From the NCBI GenBank assembly GCA_946477505.1, contig CAMKYP010000098.1:1-10836 (forward strand): a stretch of 10,836 bases of DNA. Reading direction: 5' to 3'. Position numbers and translations under genes: made by a program. Source of the stretch: an uncultured Dechloromonas sp. (lineage in GTDB: Bacteria; Pseudomonadota; Gammaproteobacteria; Burkholderiales; Rhodocyclaceae). Numbering within the stretch: position 1 is the first letter of the stretch; each line of letters begins with the position of its first letter. Below are positions 1-6,994 of the stretch, piece by piece. The notes under the pieces were generated by a model, which saw nothing but the letters and a program-made list of their open reading frames with translations, had not been told where the DNA came from and did no database searches.

Positions 1-22
1 CGTGACCGTCGCTGCCGAATAA
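1..22 (+). CDS. rplI: Ribosomal protein L9, C-terminal end only (partial)
   Basis: Only the last six codons and a TAA stop (20-22) are inside the window, reading V-T-V-A-A-E. L9 proteins of proteobacteria commonly end in a valine-rich strand finishing in V-A-E or A-A-E. rplI also lies directly upstream of dnaB in many beta- and gammaproteobacteria (rpsF-priB-rpsR-rplI-dnaB). A terminator hairpin follows 20 nt after the stop. The identity rests on this short tail plus gene order, so it is likely but not proven. Confidence 0.6.
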
Positions 23-42
23 TTCCGGTTCCGCTGTCACTG

Positions 43-71
43 AAAAGGCTCCGCAGATGCGGGGCCTTTTT
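43..71 (+). terminator. Rho-independent terminator between the rplI end and dnaB
   Basis: A 13-nt arm (43-55) pairs with 58-70 with one G-U wobble, closing on a very short AGAT loop. It is followed by a T run at 67-71. It would end the ribosomal-protein transcript. It sits only 17 nt before the dnaB start codon, so dnaB needs either read-through or a promoter inside or just after the hairpin. Confidence 0.8.
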
Positions 72-88
72 AATTTAAACTGTCTGCT

Positions 89-1498
89 ATGAATCAGCGC
101 CCGCCCAAGCCCAAAGTTACCGACGCCACCCTGGATTCCCTGCGCGTTCCGCCGCATTCCATTGAAGCCGAGCAATCGGTCCTCGGCGGCCTGTTGCTCG
201 ACAACCAGGCCTGGGACCGGATGGGCGACCTGGTTACCGATACCGATTTCTATCGTGACGAACACCGGCGTATCTTCCGGCAGATTCGCAATCTGCTGGA
301 GCGCGCCAAACCGGCTGACGTTGTAACGGTTGCCGAGGCGCTGGATGGCGCCGGCGAGGGCGACCAGACCGGCGGCCTGGCCTACCTCGGTGAGTTGGCG
401 GCCAACACGCCATCTGCCGCCAATATCAAGCGCTATGCCGAAATCGTGCGAGAGCGTGCGGTGTTGCGCCAATTGGTGGCGACGGCTGACGAGATCGCCG
501 CCGATGCGCTGAATCCCTTGGGGCGTGATGCGGAGACCCTGCTCGACGAGGCGGAGTCGAAGATTTTCAAGATCGCCGAAGCGGGGGCAGGGCACAACGA
601 AGGGTTCGTGCATATCAATCCACTGCTGACCCAGGTGGTCGAGCGTATTCAGGAGTTGCACGATCGCGAAAACCCGTCAGACATTACCGGCGTGCCTACC
701 GGTTTCATCGATCTGGACCAGAAAACCTCCGGTTTCCAACCCGGCGACCTGATCATCGTCGCCGGCCGTCCGTCGATGGGCAAGACGGCGTTTGCATTGA
801 ATATTGCTGAAAACGTGGCAGTCGATTCCGGCCTGCCGGTCGGAGTATTCTCGATGGAAATGGGCGGCGCCCAGCTGGCGACGCGTATGCTGGCTTCCAT
901 CGGCCGCCTCAATTCGCAGAGTTTGCGTACCGGCCGGATGAGCGACGACGAATGGTCGAAGCTGTCGTTCGCCCTCGGCAAGCTGCACGAAGCCCCCATC
1001 TACATCGATGAGACCGGTGGCCTGAGCCCGGCCAACCTGCGCGCCCGCGCCCGTCGTCTTGCTCGTCAGTACGGTGGCAAGTTGGGCTTGCTGGTCATCG
1101 ACTACATCCAGCTTATGTCCAGCAACAAGCAGGGTGAAAGCCGGGCCAACGAAGTGTCGGAGATTTCGCGCTCGATCAAGTCCCTGGCCAAGGAGCTGCA
1201 GGTGCCCATCGTCGCGCTTTCCCAGCTTTCGCGTAAGGTCGAGGAGCGGACCGACAAGCGGCCGATGATGTCCGACTTGCGCGAATCGGGCGCTATCGAG
1301 CAGGATGCTGACGTGATCCTGATGATGTACCGCGACGAGTACTACAACAAGGAAAGCCAGGACAACAAGGGCATGGCCGAGGTCATCATCGGCAAGCAGC
1401 GTAACGGTCCGACCGGCACGGTGCGCCTGGCCTTCCTGGGCGAATACACGCGCTTCGAGAACCTCGCCAGTGGTGGCTTCGTCGATTCGCCCAACTGA
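89..1498 (+). CDS. dnaB: Replicative DNA helicase DnaB
   Basis: Hexameric 5'-3' helicase that unwinds DNA at the replication fork and recruits primase. The 469-aa length is normal for the family. The N-terminal DnaB domain begins near residue 20 with the characteristic PPHSIEAEQSVLGG block. The RecA-like ATPase domain covers about 195-460, with Walker A GRPSMGKT at 226-233 and Walker B LLVIDYIQLM at 334-343. The SQLSRKVEER and SDLRESGAIEQDAD blocks at about 378-408 carry the conserved late-domain and arginine-finger region. No intein interrupts these motifs, a known insertion site in some DnaB proteins. The ATG at 89 is preceded by no clear Shine-Dalgarno sequence, but the protein N-terminus aligns in length with known DnaB proteins. 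It converges on the minus-strand transglutaminase-fold gene, with 6 nt between stop codons. Confidence 0.98.
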   Translation: MNQRPPKPKVTDATLDSLRVPPHSIEAEQSVLGGLLLDNQAWDRMGDLVTDTDFYRDEHRRIFRQIRNLLERAKPADVVTVAEALDGAGEGDQTGGLAYLGELAANTPSAANIKRYAEIVRERAVLRQLVATADEIAADALNPLGRDAETLLDEAESKIFKIAEAGAGHNEGFVHINPLLTQVVERIQELHDRENPSDITGVPTGFIDLDQKTSGFQPGDLIIVAGRPSMGKTAFALNIAENVAVDSGLPVGVFSMEMGGAQLATRMLASIGRLNSQSLRTGRMSDDEWSKLSFALGKLHEAPIYIDETGGLSPANLRARARRLARQYGGKLGLLVIDYIQLMSSNKQGESRANEVSEISRSIKSLAKELQVPIVALSQLSRKVEERTDKRPMMSDLRESGAIEQDADVILMMYRDEYYNKESQDNKGMAEVIIGKQRNGPTGTVRLAFLGEYTRFENLASGGFVDSPN

Positions 1499-1504
1499 TT
1501 TTCG

Positions 1505-2782
1505 CTAGATTACGACCTGTCGCGTCTTGATGGCGTATTGCGCGCCATCGTCGACAGGGCGGCCGGATATTTCCAGTTGTGGGTGAAGCAGGAAAGGTAT
1601 CGCCGAGTTCTTGCCGGGCAGGGTGATGTCGGTGCCCAGGTTGAAGGCGATCCAGTTCATTTCCCAGACGCCGAACAATATCTTGCGCAACGAGATCAGT
1701 TTGCTGTCGCGGTCGGACATGATCTCCATGGCGATGACCCGGCGCACGTCGCTCGGATCGACCGGCACCCAGCCGTAGCCCGGGATGTAGAACTCGGCCC
1801 GGACGTGCTGGCCGCGCGTGGCGTCGTCACCGGAAATGCCCAAGCTGCGGAAGAGGCGCGAGGAGCCGGTACGCAAGCCGTAGACGCAGCGGGCCGGAAT
1901 ACCGATGGCACGGCAGATGCTCACGAACAGGCCGTTGATGTCAGCCGATTTGCCGCCATACTGCCCGCTGATCAATTGCTTGCGGACATCGCCGGTGCCG
2001 CAGCCGGGCAGGCTGGGGTCGTAAGTCGTATTGTCGACCACCCAGTCGTAAATGGCCTTGGCTTGGGCTACCGGATCCTTGATCCGCCCCAGGATGCGTT
2101 CGCCGAGTTGGAAAGCGAGTCCGTCGTTGGGAATCAGTTGCGATGCCTGCAGATTGCGGCGCAGGATGTCATCGCGTTCCGGCGCTACGGTACGCTTGGT
2201 GACATCGAAATGGCGGTCTGCCGTGGTTACCAGCGTAGTCAGCTGCAGTCGGGCATCGCCGCCATCCGGCCATTCGCAATGGAAAACCTCGAGGTCGCCG
2301 TCTGGCAGGCGGCGCATGCCGGCGTTGGCCGGGTTACCGGTCCATGAGTGGCCGAGCGTGCGTTGATAGAGGGTATCCTGATTCAGCGGCAAGGGGAGCC
2401 AGAAGCGAGTCGGGCCGCTCCTGCCCTTGAGGTTGACGGTGGTGGTGATTTCATAGGTCCGCCACTCGTTGGGCGGCTCGGGGGCCTTGACCGGGGGCAG
2501 GCGCGAGGCTGAAGTGCCTTGCGGCGGGCGTTCGATGACCGGGTCGTCGGCGGTGTGTACCGCCGACTGTTGCGGCTTTTGGGAGGTGAGCTGCCTGCCA
2601 TGCGTGCCCCGGCCCGATGGTTTTGCTGAGCGCGAGCCAGGCTTGGTGGATCCGGGTTTGGCTTTGGCGGCACCTGTAGGCTTGGTGCCGGTTGCCGGTT
2701 TGGTTTGTTTCTTGGTAGCCCAGGCTTCGGAAGCAAACAGGGAGAGTGCTGCGGCAGATGCCAGAAAGTCGCGACGTTTCAA
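1505..2782 (-). CDS. Exported transglutaminase-like protein with Cys-to-Ser at the catalytic position
   Basis: The 425-aa protein starts at TTG (2782-2780), chosen because a strong GGAGGAA lies 6 nt upstream. The N-terminus K-R-R-D-F-L followed by an alanine-rich stretch and AWA at 20-22 looks like a Tat signal peptide with cleavage after residue 22. Residues 23 to about 104 form a low-complexity Lys/Pro/Thr/Ser linker. A beta-rich domain (about 107-200) precedes a transglutaminase-like core (about 237-345). The core has the conserved GIPAR block (294-298), a histidine at 326 in QHVRAEFY and an aspartate at 342 in GWVPVDPSD. The family normally has Cys before A-D in the GGKCAD motif; here codon 1948-1946 is TCG, giving Ser279. 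The protein may therefore be a binding or scaffold protein, or may use Ser; other cysteines lie at 261, 290 and 299. Substrate unknown. Downstream of phoH but behind a terminator. Confidence 0.85.
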   Translation of the reverse strand: MKRRDFLASAAALSLFASEAWATKKQTKPATGTKPTGAAKAKPGSTKPGSRSAKPSGRGTHGRQLTSQKPQQSAVHTADDPVIERPPQGTSASRLPPVKAPEPPNEWRTYEITTTVNLKGRSGPTRFWLPLPLNQDTLYQRTLGHSWTGNPANAGMRRLPDGDLEVFHCEWPDGGDARLQLTTLVTTADRHFDVTKRTVAPERDDILRRNLQASQLIPNDGLAFQLGERILGRIKDPVAQAKAIYDWVVDNTTYDPSLPGCGTGDVRKQLISGQYGGKSADINGLFVSICRAIGIPARCVYGLRTGSSRLFRSLGISGDDATRGQHVRAEFYIPGYGWVPVDPSDVRRVIAMEIMSDRDSKLISLRKILFGVWEMNWIAFNLGTDITLPGKNSAIPFLLHPQLEISGRPVDDGAQYAIKTRQVVI

Positions 2783-2788
2783 AAAATT

Positions 2789-2793
2789 CCTCC
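2789..2793 (-). promoter_or_regulatory. Strong ribosome binding site fixing a TTG start
   Basis: The minus strand reads GGAGG (2793-2789), then AATTTT, then TTG at 2782-2780. Near-perfect complementarity to the 16S rRNA end at ideal spacing supports initiation at TTG. The signal peptide then begins exactly at the start. Confidence 0.75.
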
Positions 2794-2819
2794 GGCGGAA
2801 GCTGTCCGTGGCTGAAACG

Positions 2820-2850
2820 AAAGGGCCGTGTCGCTGACACGGCCCCTTTA
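2820..2850 (-). terminator. Rho-independent terminator after the phoH-like gene
   Basis: A perfect 10-bp GC-rich stem (2823-2832 with 2836-2845) has a 3-nt loop. On the minus strand it is followed by TTTCGTTT. It lies 16 nt after the stop of the phoH-like gene and 37 nt before the TTG start of the transglutaminase-like gene. The two genes are therefore probably at least partly uncoupled. On the plus strand the hairpin is followed by CTTTACTT, so weak bidirectional action is possible. Confidence 0.7.
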
Positions 2851-2865
2851 CTTGTGTGCGGCGGA

Positions 2866-4287
2866 TTATAGCACTTCGGCCGCGTGGTCAGCCAGACGCG
2901 AGCGCTCGCCGCGTTGTAACGTAATGTGACCGGAATGTGGCCAGCCCTTGAAGCGATCGACCACGTAAGTCAGGCCGGAACTGCCCTCGGTCAGGTAAGG
3001 CGTGTCGATCTGCGCGATGTTGCCGAGGCAGATCACCTTGGTCCCAGGGCCGGCGCGGGTGACCAAGGTTTTCATCTGCTTCGGCGTCAGGTTCTGCGCC
3101 TCGTCGATGATCAAGTATTTCTTCAGGAAGGTGCGGCCGCGCATGAAGTTCAGTGACTTGACCTTGATCTTCGAGCGGATGATGTCGTTGGTCGCCGCCT
3201 TGCCCCAGTCACCGCCGTAGGGGCCGCTGTCCTCGGAGTGGGTCAGCACTTCCAGGTTGTCTTCCAGCGCGCCCATCCACGGCGCCATCTTCTCTTCTTC
3301 GCTGCCGGGCAGGAAGCCGATGTCCTCGCCCACCGGCACGGTGACGCGGGTCATGATGATTTCGGCGAAATGCTTGCTCTCCAGCGTCTGGGTCAGGCCG
3401 GCGGCCAGTGTCAGCAGGGTCTTGCCGGTACCAGCCTGGCCGAGCAGGGTGACGAAGTCGATATCCGGATTCATCAGCAGGTTGAGCGCGAAGTTCTGTT
3501 CGCGGTTGCGCGCTGTGATGCCCCACACGGCATTCTTGGGGTGGGTGTAATCGACCAGCGTTTCCAGCACGGCCGTCTTGCCGGCTGTTTCCTTGACGAT
3601 TGCGGCGAAACCGTCGCTTTCCAGCCAGACGAATTCATTGACCAGGAATTGCGGGGAAAGCGGGCCGGTGACCTTGTAGTAGGTCTTGCTGTCCTTCTTC
3701 CACGACTCCATGCCCTTGCTGTGCTTGTCCCAGAAGTTGTCCGGGAGCGGGCGGGTACCCGAGTAGAGGATGTCGGTATCCTCCAGCACCTTGTCGTTGA
3801 AGTAGTCCTCAGCCAGCAGGTTGAGTGCTCGCGACTTGATGCGCATGTTGATGTCTTTCGACACCAGGATGACCGGGCGCTTGGGGAATTTCTTCTGCAG
3901 GTGGATGACTACCGACAGGATCTGGTTGTCGACCTTGGATGTCGGCAAGCCCTGTGGCAATTCACCGTTGATCGCCTCGGTCTGCAGGTAGAGGCGACCG
4001 CTGGCCAGTTTGGAAGAGGGGCCGACGAGGTCGATACCTTCATCGATATCGACTTCGTCGTGAGCCAGCATTTCGTCCAGCATGCGCGAGGCTTGGCGGG
4101 CGTTGCGGGCGATTTCGGTCATCCCCTTCTTGTGGTTGTCCAACTCCTCCAGGGTCATGATCGGAATGAAGATGTCGTGTTCCTCGAAGCGGAACAGACA
4201 ACTCGGGTCGTGCATCAGCACGTTGGTGTCGAGGACGAAGATCTTGGTAACGGCGGGCTTCTTTGCGGCAGCGGGTTTGCGCGGCAT
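2866..4287 (-). CDS. PIN-PhoH family protein (RNase domain fused to ATPase)
   Basis: 473 aa, cytoplasmic. The N-terminal PIN ribonuclease-like domain (about 15-155) keeps the acidic metal-binding residues: Asp20 in FVLDTNVLMHDP, Glu47/48 in TLEELD, Asp120 in KVDNQIL and Asp145 in SKDINMRIK. The C-terminal PhoH ATPase domain (about 250-460) has Walker A GQAGTGKT at 283-290 and Walker B LIIDEAQN at 392-399. The same architecture occurs in B. subtilis YlaK and mycobacterial PhoH2, the latter reported as an RNA helicase/RNase. It is distinct from the short E. coli PhoH/YbeZ. The ATG at 4287 is preferred: upstream in-frame codons to 4380 would run back into the 3' end of bcp, and AAAGG lies 7 nt before this ATG. 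It follows bcp by 29 nt on the same strand, so the two are probably co-transcribed. RNA substrate unknown. Confidence 0.93.
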   Translation of the reverse strand: MPRKPAAAKKPAVTKIFVLDTNVLMHDPSCLFRFEEHDIFIPIMTLEELDNHKKGMTEIARNARQASRMLDEMLAHDEVDIDEGIDLVGPSSKLASGRLYLQTEAINGELPQGLPTSKVDNQILSVVIHLQKKFPKRPVILVSKDINMRIKSRALNLLAEDYFNDKVLEDTDILYSGTRPLPDNFWDKHSKGMESWKKDSKTYYKVTGPLSPQFLVNEFVWLESDGFAAIVKETAGKTAVLETLVDYTHPKNAVWGITARNREQNFALNLLMNPDIDFVTLLGQAGTGKTLLTLAAGLTQTLESKHFAEIIMTRVTVPVGEDIGFLPGSEEEKMAPWMGALEDNLEVLTHSEDSGPYGGDWGKAATNDIIRSKIKVKSLNFMRGRTFLKKYLIIDEAQNLTPKQMKTLVTRAGPGTKVICLGNIAQIDTPYLTEGSSGLTYVVDRFKGWPHSGHITLQRGERSRLADHAAEVL

Positions 4288-4316
4288 GAGGGGGCCTTTG
4301 GTCTGGGGTTGGGAAA

Positions 4317-4772
4317 TCAGAGCGTCTTCACGTAGGCAAGAACTTCTTCGACATGGCCGGGCACCTTGACGCCCCGCCACTCGCGGCGCAGCACGCCCTT
4401 GCCGTCGATGACGAAGGTGCTGCGTTCGATGCCACGCACCTGCTTGCCGTACATCATTTTCTGCTTCATGACGCCGAACAGGGTGCAGACCGCTTCGTCG
4501 GCATCGGAACCGAGTTCGAAGGGAAAGCCTTGCTTGGTCTTGAAGTTCTCGTGCGACTTCAGGCTGTCGCGCGAGATGCCCAACACGACTGCATTGGCGG
4601 CGACGAACTGGTCATGCAGGTCGCGGAAATTCTGGCCCTGCGTGGTGCAGCCTGGCGTGCTGTCCTTGGGGTAAAAGTAGATGACGACCGTTTTGCCGGC
4701 TTGGTCAGCCAGGTTGAAGGATGTGCCGCCGGTGGCTGGCAGCGAGAAGTGGGGGACTTTTTTGTCGAGCAT
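4317..4772 (-). CDS. bcp: Thioredoxin-dependent peroxiredoxin, Bcp/PrxQ type
   Basis: 151 aa, usual length for Bcp/PrxQ. It reduces hydrogen peroxide and organic hydroperoxides in the cytoplasm using thiol reductants. The peroxidatic cysteine is Cys42 in YPKDSTPGCTTQ. Downstream family blocks are present: MYGKQVRGIERSTFVID and WRGVKVPGHVEEVL. The resolving cysteine found five residues after the peroxidatic one in E. coli Bcp is absent (CTTQGQ). The only other cysteine is Cys96, in DEAVCTLFG, so it would act either through Cys96 or as a one-Cys enzyme. The ATG at 4772 has GAGAGG six nt upstream. It heads the minus-strand group leading into the PIN-PhoH gene and is divergent from the solute-binding lipoprotein gene, with 77 bp between the start codons. 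Confidence 0.95.
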   Translation of the reverse strand: MLDKKVPHFSLPATGGTSFNLADQAGKTVVIYFYPKDSTPGCTTQGQNFRDLHDQFVAANAVVLGISRDSLKSHENFKTKQGFPFELGSDADEAVCTLFGVMKQKMMYGKQVRGIERSTFVIDGKGVLRREWRGVKVPGHVEEVLAYVKTL

Positions 4773-4849
4773 GGACTGCCTCTCTGTTGTTTGTTTGAGC
4801 CATTGTGGTCAATGGGCAGCCGGGCGGTCAAGTTGTTAAACTGCTCGCC
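4773..4849. promoter_or_regulatory. Divergent intergenic region, bcp / solute-binding protein
   Basis: These 77 bp must hold the promoters for both divergent units unless the promoters lie inside the genes. I could not pick out a sigma70 -35/-10 pair with good matches on either strand, nor an obvious palindrome. The call is positional only. No strong Shine-Dalgarno precedes the ATG at 4850. Confidence 0.4.
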
Positions 4850-6994
4850 ATGCGAAAAATCTGTGCCTGCCTTTCCCTTGTTGCTGCGTTGTCCGGATGC
4901 GGACAGACCTGGAACGACCCGTATCCGGCCGCCGATGCCGGCCGGAATGTGCTCTACACGGCGTTTACCGAGCGTCCCAAGCACCTCGATCCGGCGCAGT
5001 CCTATGCCGAGGATGAGGCGACCTTCACGGCGCAGATTTACGAGCCACCATTGCAATATCACTACCTCAAGCGTCCGTACCAGCTGGTTCCGACCACGGT
5101 TGAACAGGTTCCCGTGCCGCGCTATGTCGATGCCTCCGGTCGCGTCTTGCCGCAGGATGCACCGGTCGAGCGTATCGCCGAGAGCGTTTATGAACTCAGG
5201 CTCAAGCAGGGTATTCGCTTTCAGCCGCATCCGGCCTTTGCCATCAACGCGCAGGGGCGGCCCGAGTATCTCGGTCAAGGTGCCGCCGAAGGCCGCCAGT
5301 CGATTAGCGACTTTCCGAAACAAGGGACTCGCGAGCTGACCGCAGACGACTACATTTACCAGATCAAGCGCCTTGCCCATCCCCGGCTGCATTCGCCCAT
5401 CTTCGGGATGATGGCCGACAAGATCGTCGGCCTGAAGGAACTCGGTGACGCGCTCGGCAAGGCATCCAATGACCTGCCCAAGGACAGCTGGCTCGACCTT
5501 GACGCCTTCCCGCTGGCTGGTGTCGAAAAGGTCGATGCCCACACTTGGCGCATCCGCATCAAGGGCAAGTACCCGCAGTTTGCCTACTGGCTGGCCATGC
5601 CCTTCTTCGCGCCGGTGCCGCGCGAGGTCGATCGTTTCTATGCCCAGCCCGGCATGGCCGAAAAGAACCTGACGCTCGACTGGTGGCCGGTCGGCACCGG
5701 GCCCTTCATGCTTACCGAGAACGACCCGAACCGTCGCATGGTGCTGTCGCGCAATCCCAATTTCCATGGCGAAACCTACCCCTGCGAAGGCGAGTCGGGT
5801 GATAAGGAGGCCGGCCTGCTGGCCGATTGCGGCAAGCCGCTGCCGTTGCTCGACCAAGCGGTTTTCACCCGCGAAAAGGAAGCGATTCCCTACTGGAACA
5901 AGTTCCTGCAAGGCTATTACGATGCCTCGGGGATTTCCTCGGACAGCTTCGACCAAGCCGTGCGCGTCAATGTCGGCGGCGACGTGGCGTTGACCGATGA
6001 GATGCAGGAGAAGGGCATTCGCCTGCTCACCTCGGTCAAGTCCTCGATTTTCTACATGGGTTTCAATATGCAGGACCCAGTCGTTGGCGGCCTCAATGAG
6101 CGGGCGACCAAGCTCCGTCAGGCGATCTCCATCGCCATTGACCAGGAAGAGTTCATCTCCATCTTCCAGAACGGTCGCGGCATCGCCGCGCAAAGCCCCC
6201 TGCCGCCGGGCATCTTCGGCTACGAGGCAGGTGAGGCCGGACTGAACCGCACGGTGTACGACTGGGTGGACGGCAAGCCCAAGCGCAAGCCAGTCGAGGC
6301 GGCCAAGAAACTGATCGCTGAGGCCGGCTACCCGAATGGCCGCGACGCCAAGACCGGCGAGCCGCTGGTCGTCAATCTCGACACCACCGGCGGCGGCATG
6401 GGCGAAAAGTCACGGCTCGACTGGCTGACCCGACAATTCGCCAAGATCGACATACAACTCGTCGTTCGTTCGAGCGACTTCAATCGCTTCCAGGACAAGA
6501 TACGCAAGGGCAACGTTCAGCTTTTCTACTTCGGCTGGAATGCCGACTACCCCGATCCCGAAAATTTCTTCTTCCTGCTCTACGGTCAGGAGGCCAAGGT
6601 GCCGCATGGCGGCGAGAATGCCGCCAACTATGCCAATACGGCATTCGACGCGCTGTTCGGACAAATGAAGAACATGGACAACACACCGGAGCGCCTGCAG
6701 ATCGTCCGCCGCATGAACGCCATCCTGCACCACGATGCGCCCTGGGTTTTCGGCCTGCACCCCAAGAGCTACACACTGAGCCACCGCTGGCTGACCAACC
6801 GCAAGCCCAACGACGTCGCCAACAACCTGCTCAAGTACCAGCGCATTGACGGTGTCGCCCGCGCCGAGGCGCGCAAGGCATGGAACGCACCGGTGCTGTG
6901 GCCGCTGGCTGTCGGTTTCGTCGTGCTGCTGGCTGCTGTTCTGCCCGCTTGGCTCGGCTATCGCCGCCGTGAACGCGGCGCCGCGCTGAGGTGA
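4850..6994 (+). CDS. Family-5 extracellular solute-binding lipoprotein with C-terminal membrane helix
   Basis: 714 aa from the ATG at 4850. This start is chosen because it opens directly on a lipoprotein signal, with lipobox LSGC and Cys17 as the predicted lipidated residue. An in-frame GTG at 4805 would add 15 residues ahead of the signal. The body is a SBP_bac_5 (DppA/OppA-like) oligopeptide-type binding domain with characteristic blocks: QIYEPPLQYHYLKRPY near the N-terminus, GTGPFMLTENDPNRR at about 280-295, LRQAISIAID at about 422, and FGWNADYPDPENFF at about 560. It is longer than DppA/OppA (about 535-545 aa). Residues about 681-704 form a hydrophobic helix followed by RRRER, which looks like an inner-membrane anchor with a cytoplasmic basic tail. 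No ABC permease or ATPase gene is adjacent, so its transporter, if any, lies elsewhere. Ligand unknown; peptide is the family default. Confidence 0.88.
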   Translation: MRKICACLSLVAALSGCGQTWNDPYPAADAGRNVLYTAFTERPKHLDPAQSYAEDEATFTAQIYEPPLQYHYLKRPYQLVPTTVEQVPVPRYVDASGRVLPQDAPVERIAESVYELRLKQGIRFQPHPAFAINAQGRPEYLGQGAAEGRQSISDFPKQGTRELTADDYIYQIKRLAHPRLHSPIFGMMADKIVGLKELGDALGKASNDLPKDSWLDLDAFPLAGVEKVDAHTWRIRIKGKYPQFAYWLAMPFFAPVPREVDRFYAQPGMAEKNLTLDWWPVGTGPFMLTENDPNRRMVLSRNPNFHGETYPCEGESGDKEAGLLADCGKPLPLLDQAVFTREKEAIPYWNKFLQGYYDASGISSDSFDQAVRVNVGGDVALTDEMQEKGIRLLTSVKSSIFYMGFNMQDPVVGGLNERATKLRQAISIAIDQEEFISIFQNGRGIAAQSPLPPGIFGYEAGEAGLNRTVYDWVDGKPKRKPVEAAKKLIAEAGYPNGRDAKTGEPLVVNLDTTGGGMGEKSRLDWLTRQFAKIDIQLVVRSSDFNRFQDKIRKGNVQLFYFGWNADYPDPENFFFLLYGQEAKVPHGGENAANYANTAFDALFGQMKNMDNTPERLQIVRRMNAILHHDAPWVFGLHPKSYTLSHRWLTNRKPNDVANNLLKYQRIDGVARAEARKAWNAPVLWPLAVGFVVLLAAVLPAWLGYRRRERGAALR

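Noticed and set aside
1538..2347. A 269-codon open frame on the plus strand opposite the transglutaminase-like gene
   Set aside because: It is a shadow of a gene with an intact signal peptide, ribosome binding site and domain motifs; it has no family resemblance of its own.
3238..4335. A 365-codon open frame on the plus strand opposite the PIN-PhoH gene
   Set aside because: The opposite strand encodes intact PIN and PhoH motifs, and the frame translates to low-information sequence typical of an antisense shadow.
4288..4380. An N-terminal extension of the PIN-PhoH protein starting at 4380
   Set aside because: It would overlap the 3' end of bcp by about 64 bases and adds a Cys/Arg-rich stretch unlike the family; the ATG at 4287 fits PIN domain length and spacing.
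4559..6193. A 544-codon open frame on the minus strand opposite bcp and the solute-binding gene
   Set aside because: It is antisense to two strongly supported genes, crosses their promoter region, and its translation shows no recognisable domain. Long antisense frames are expected in high-GC DNA.
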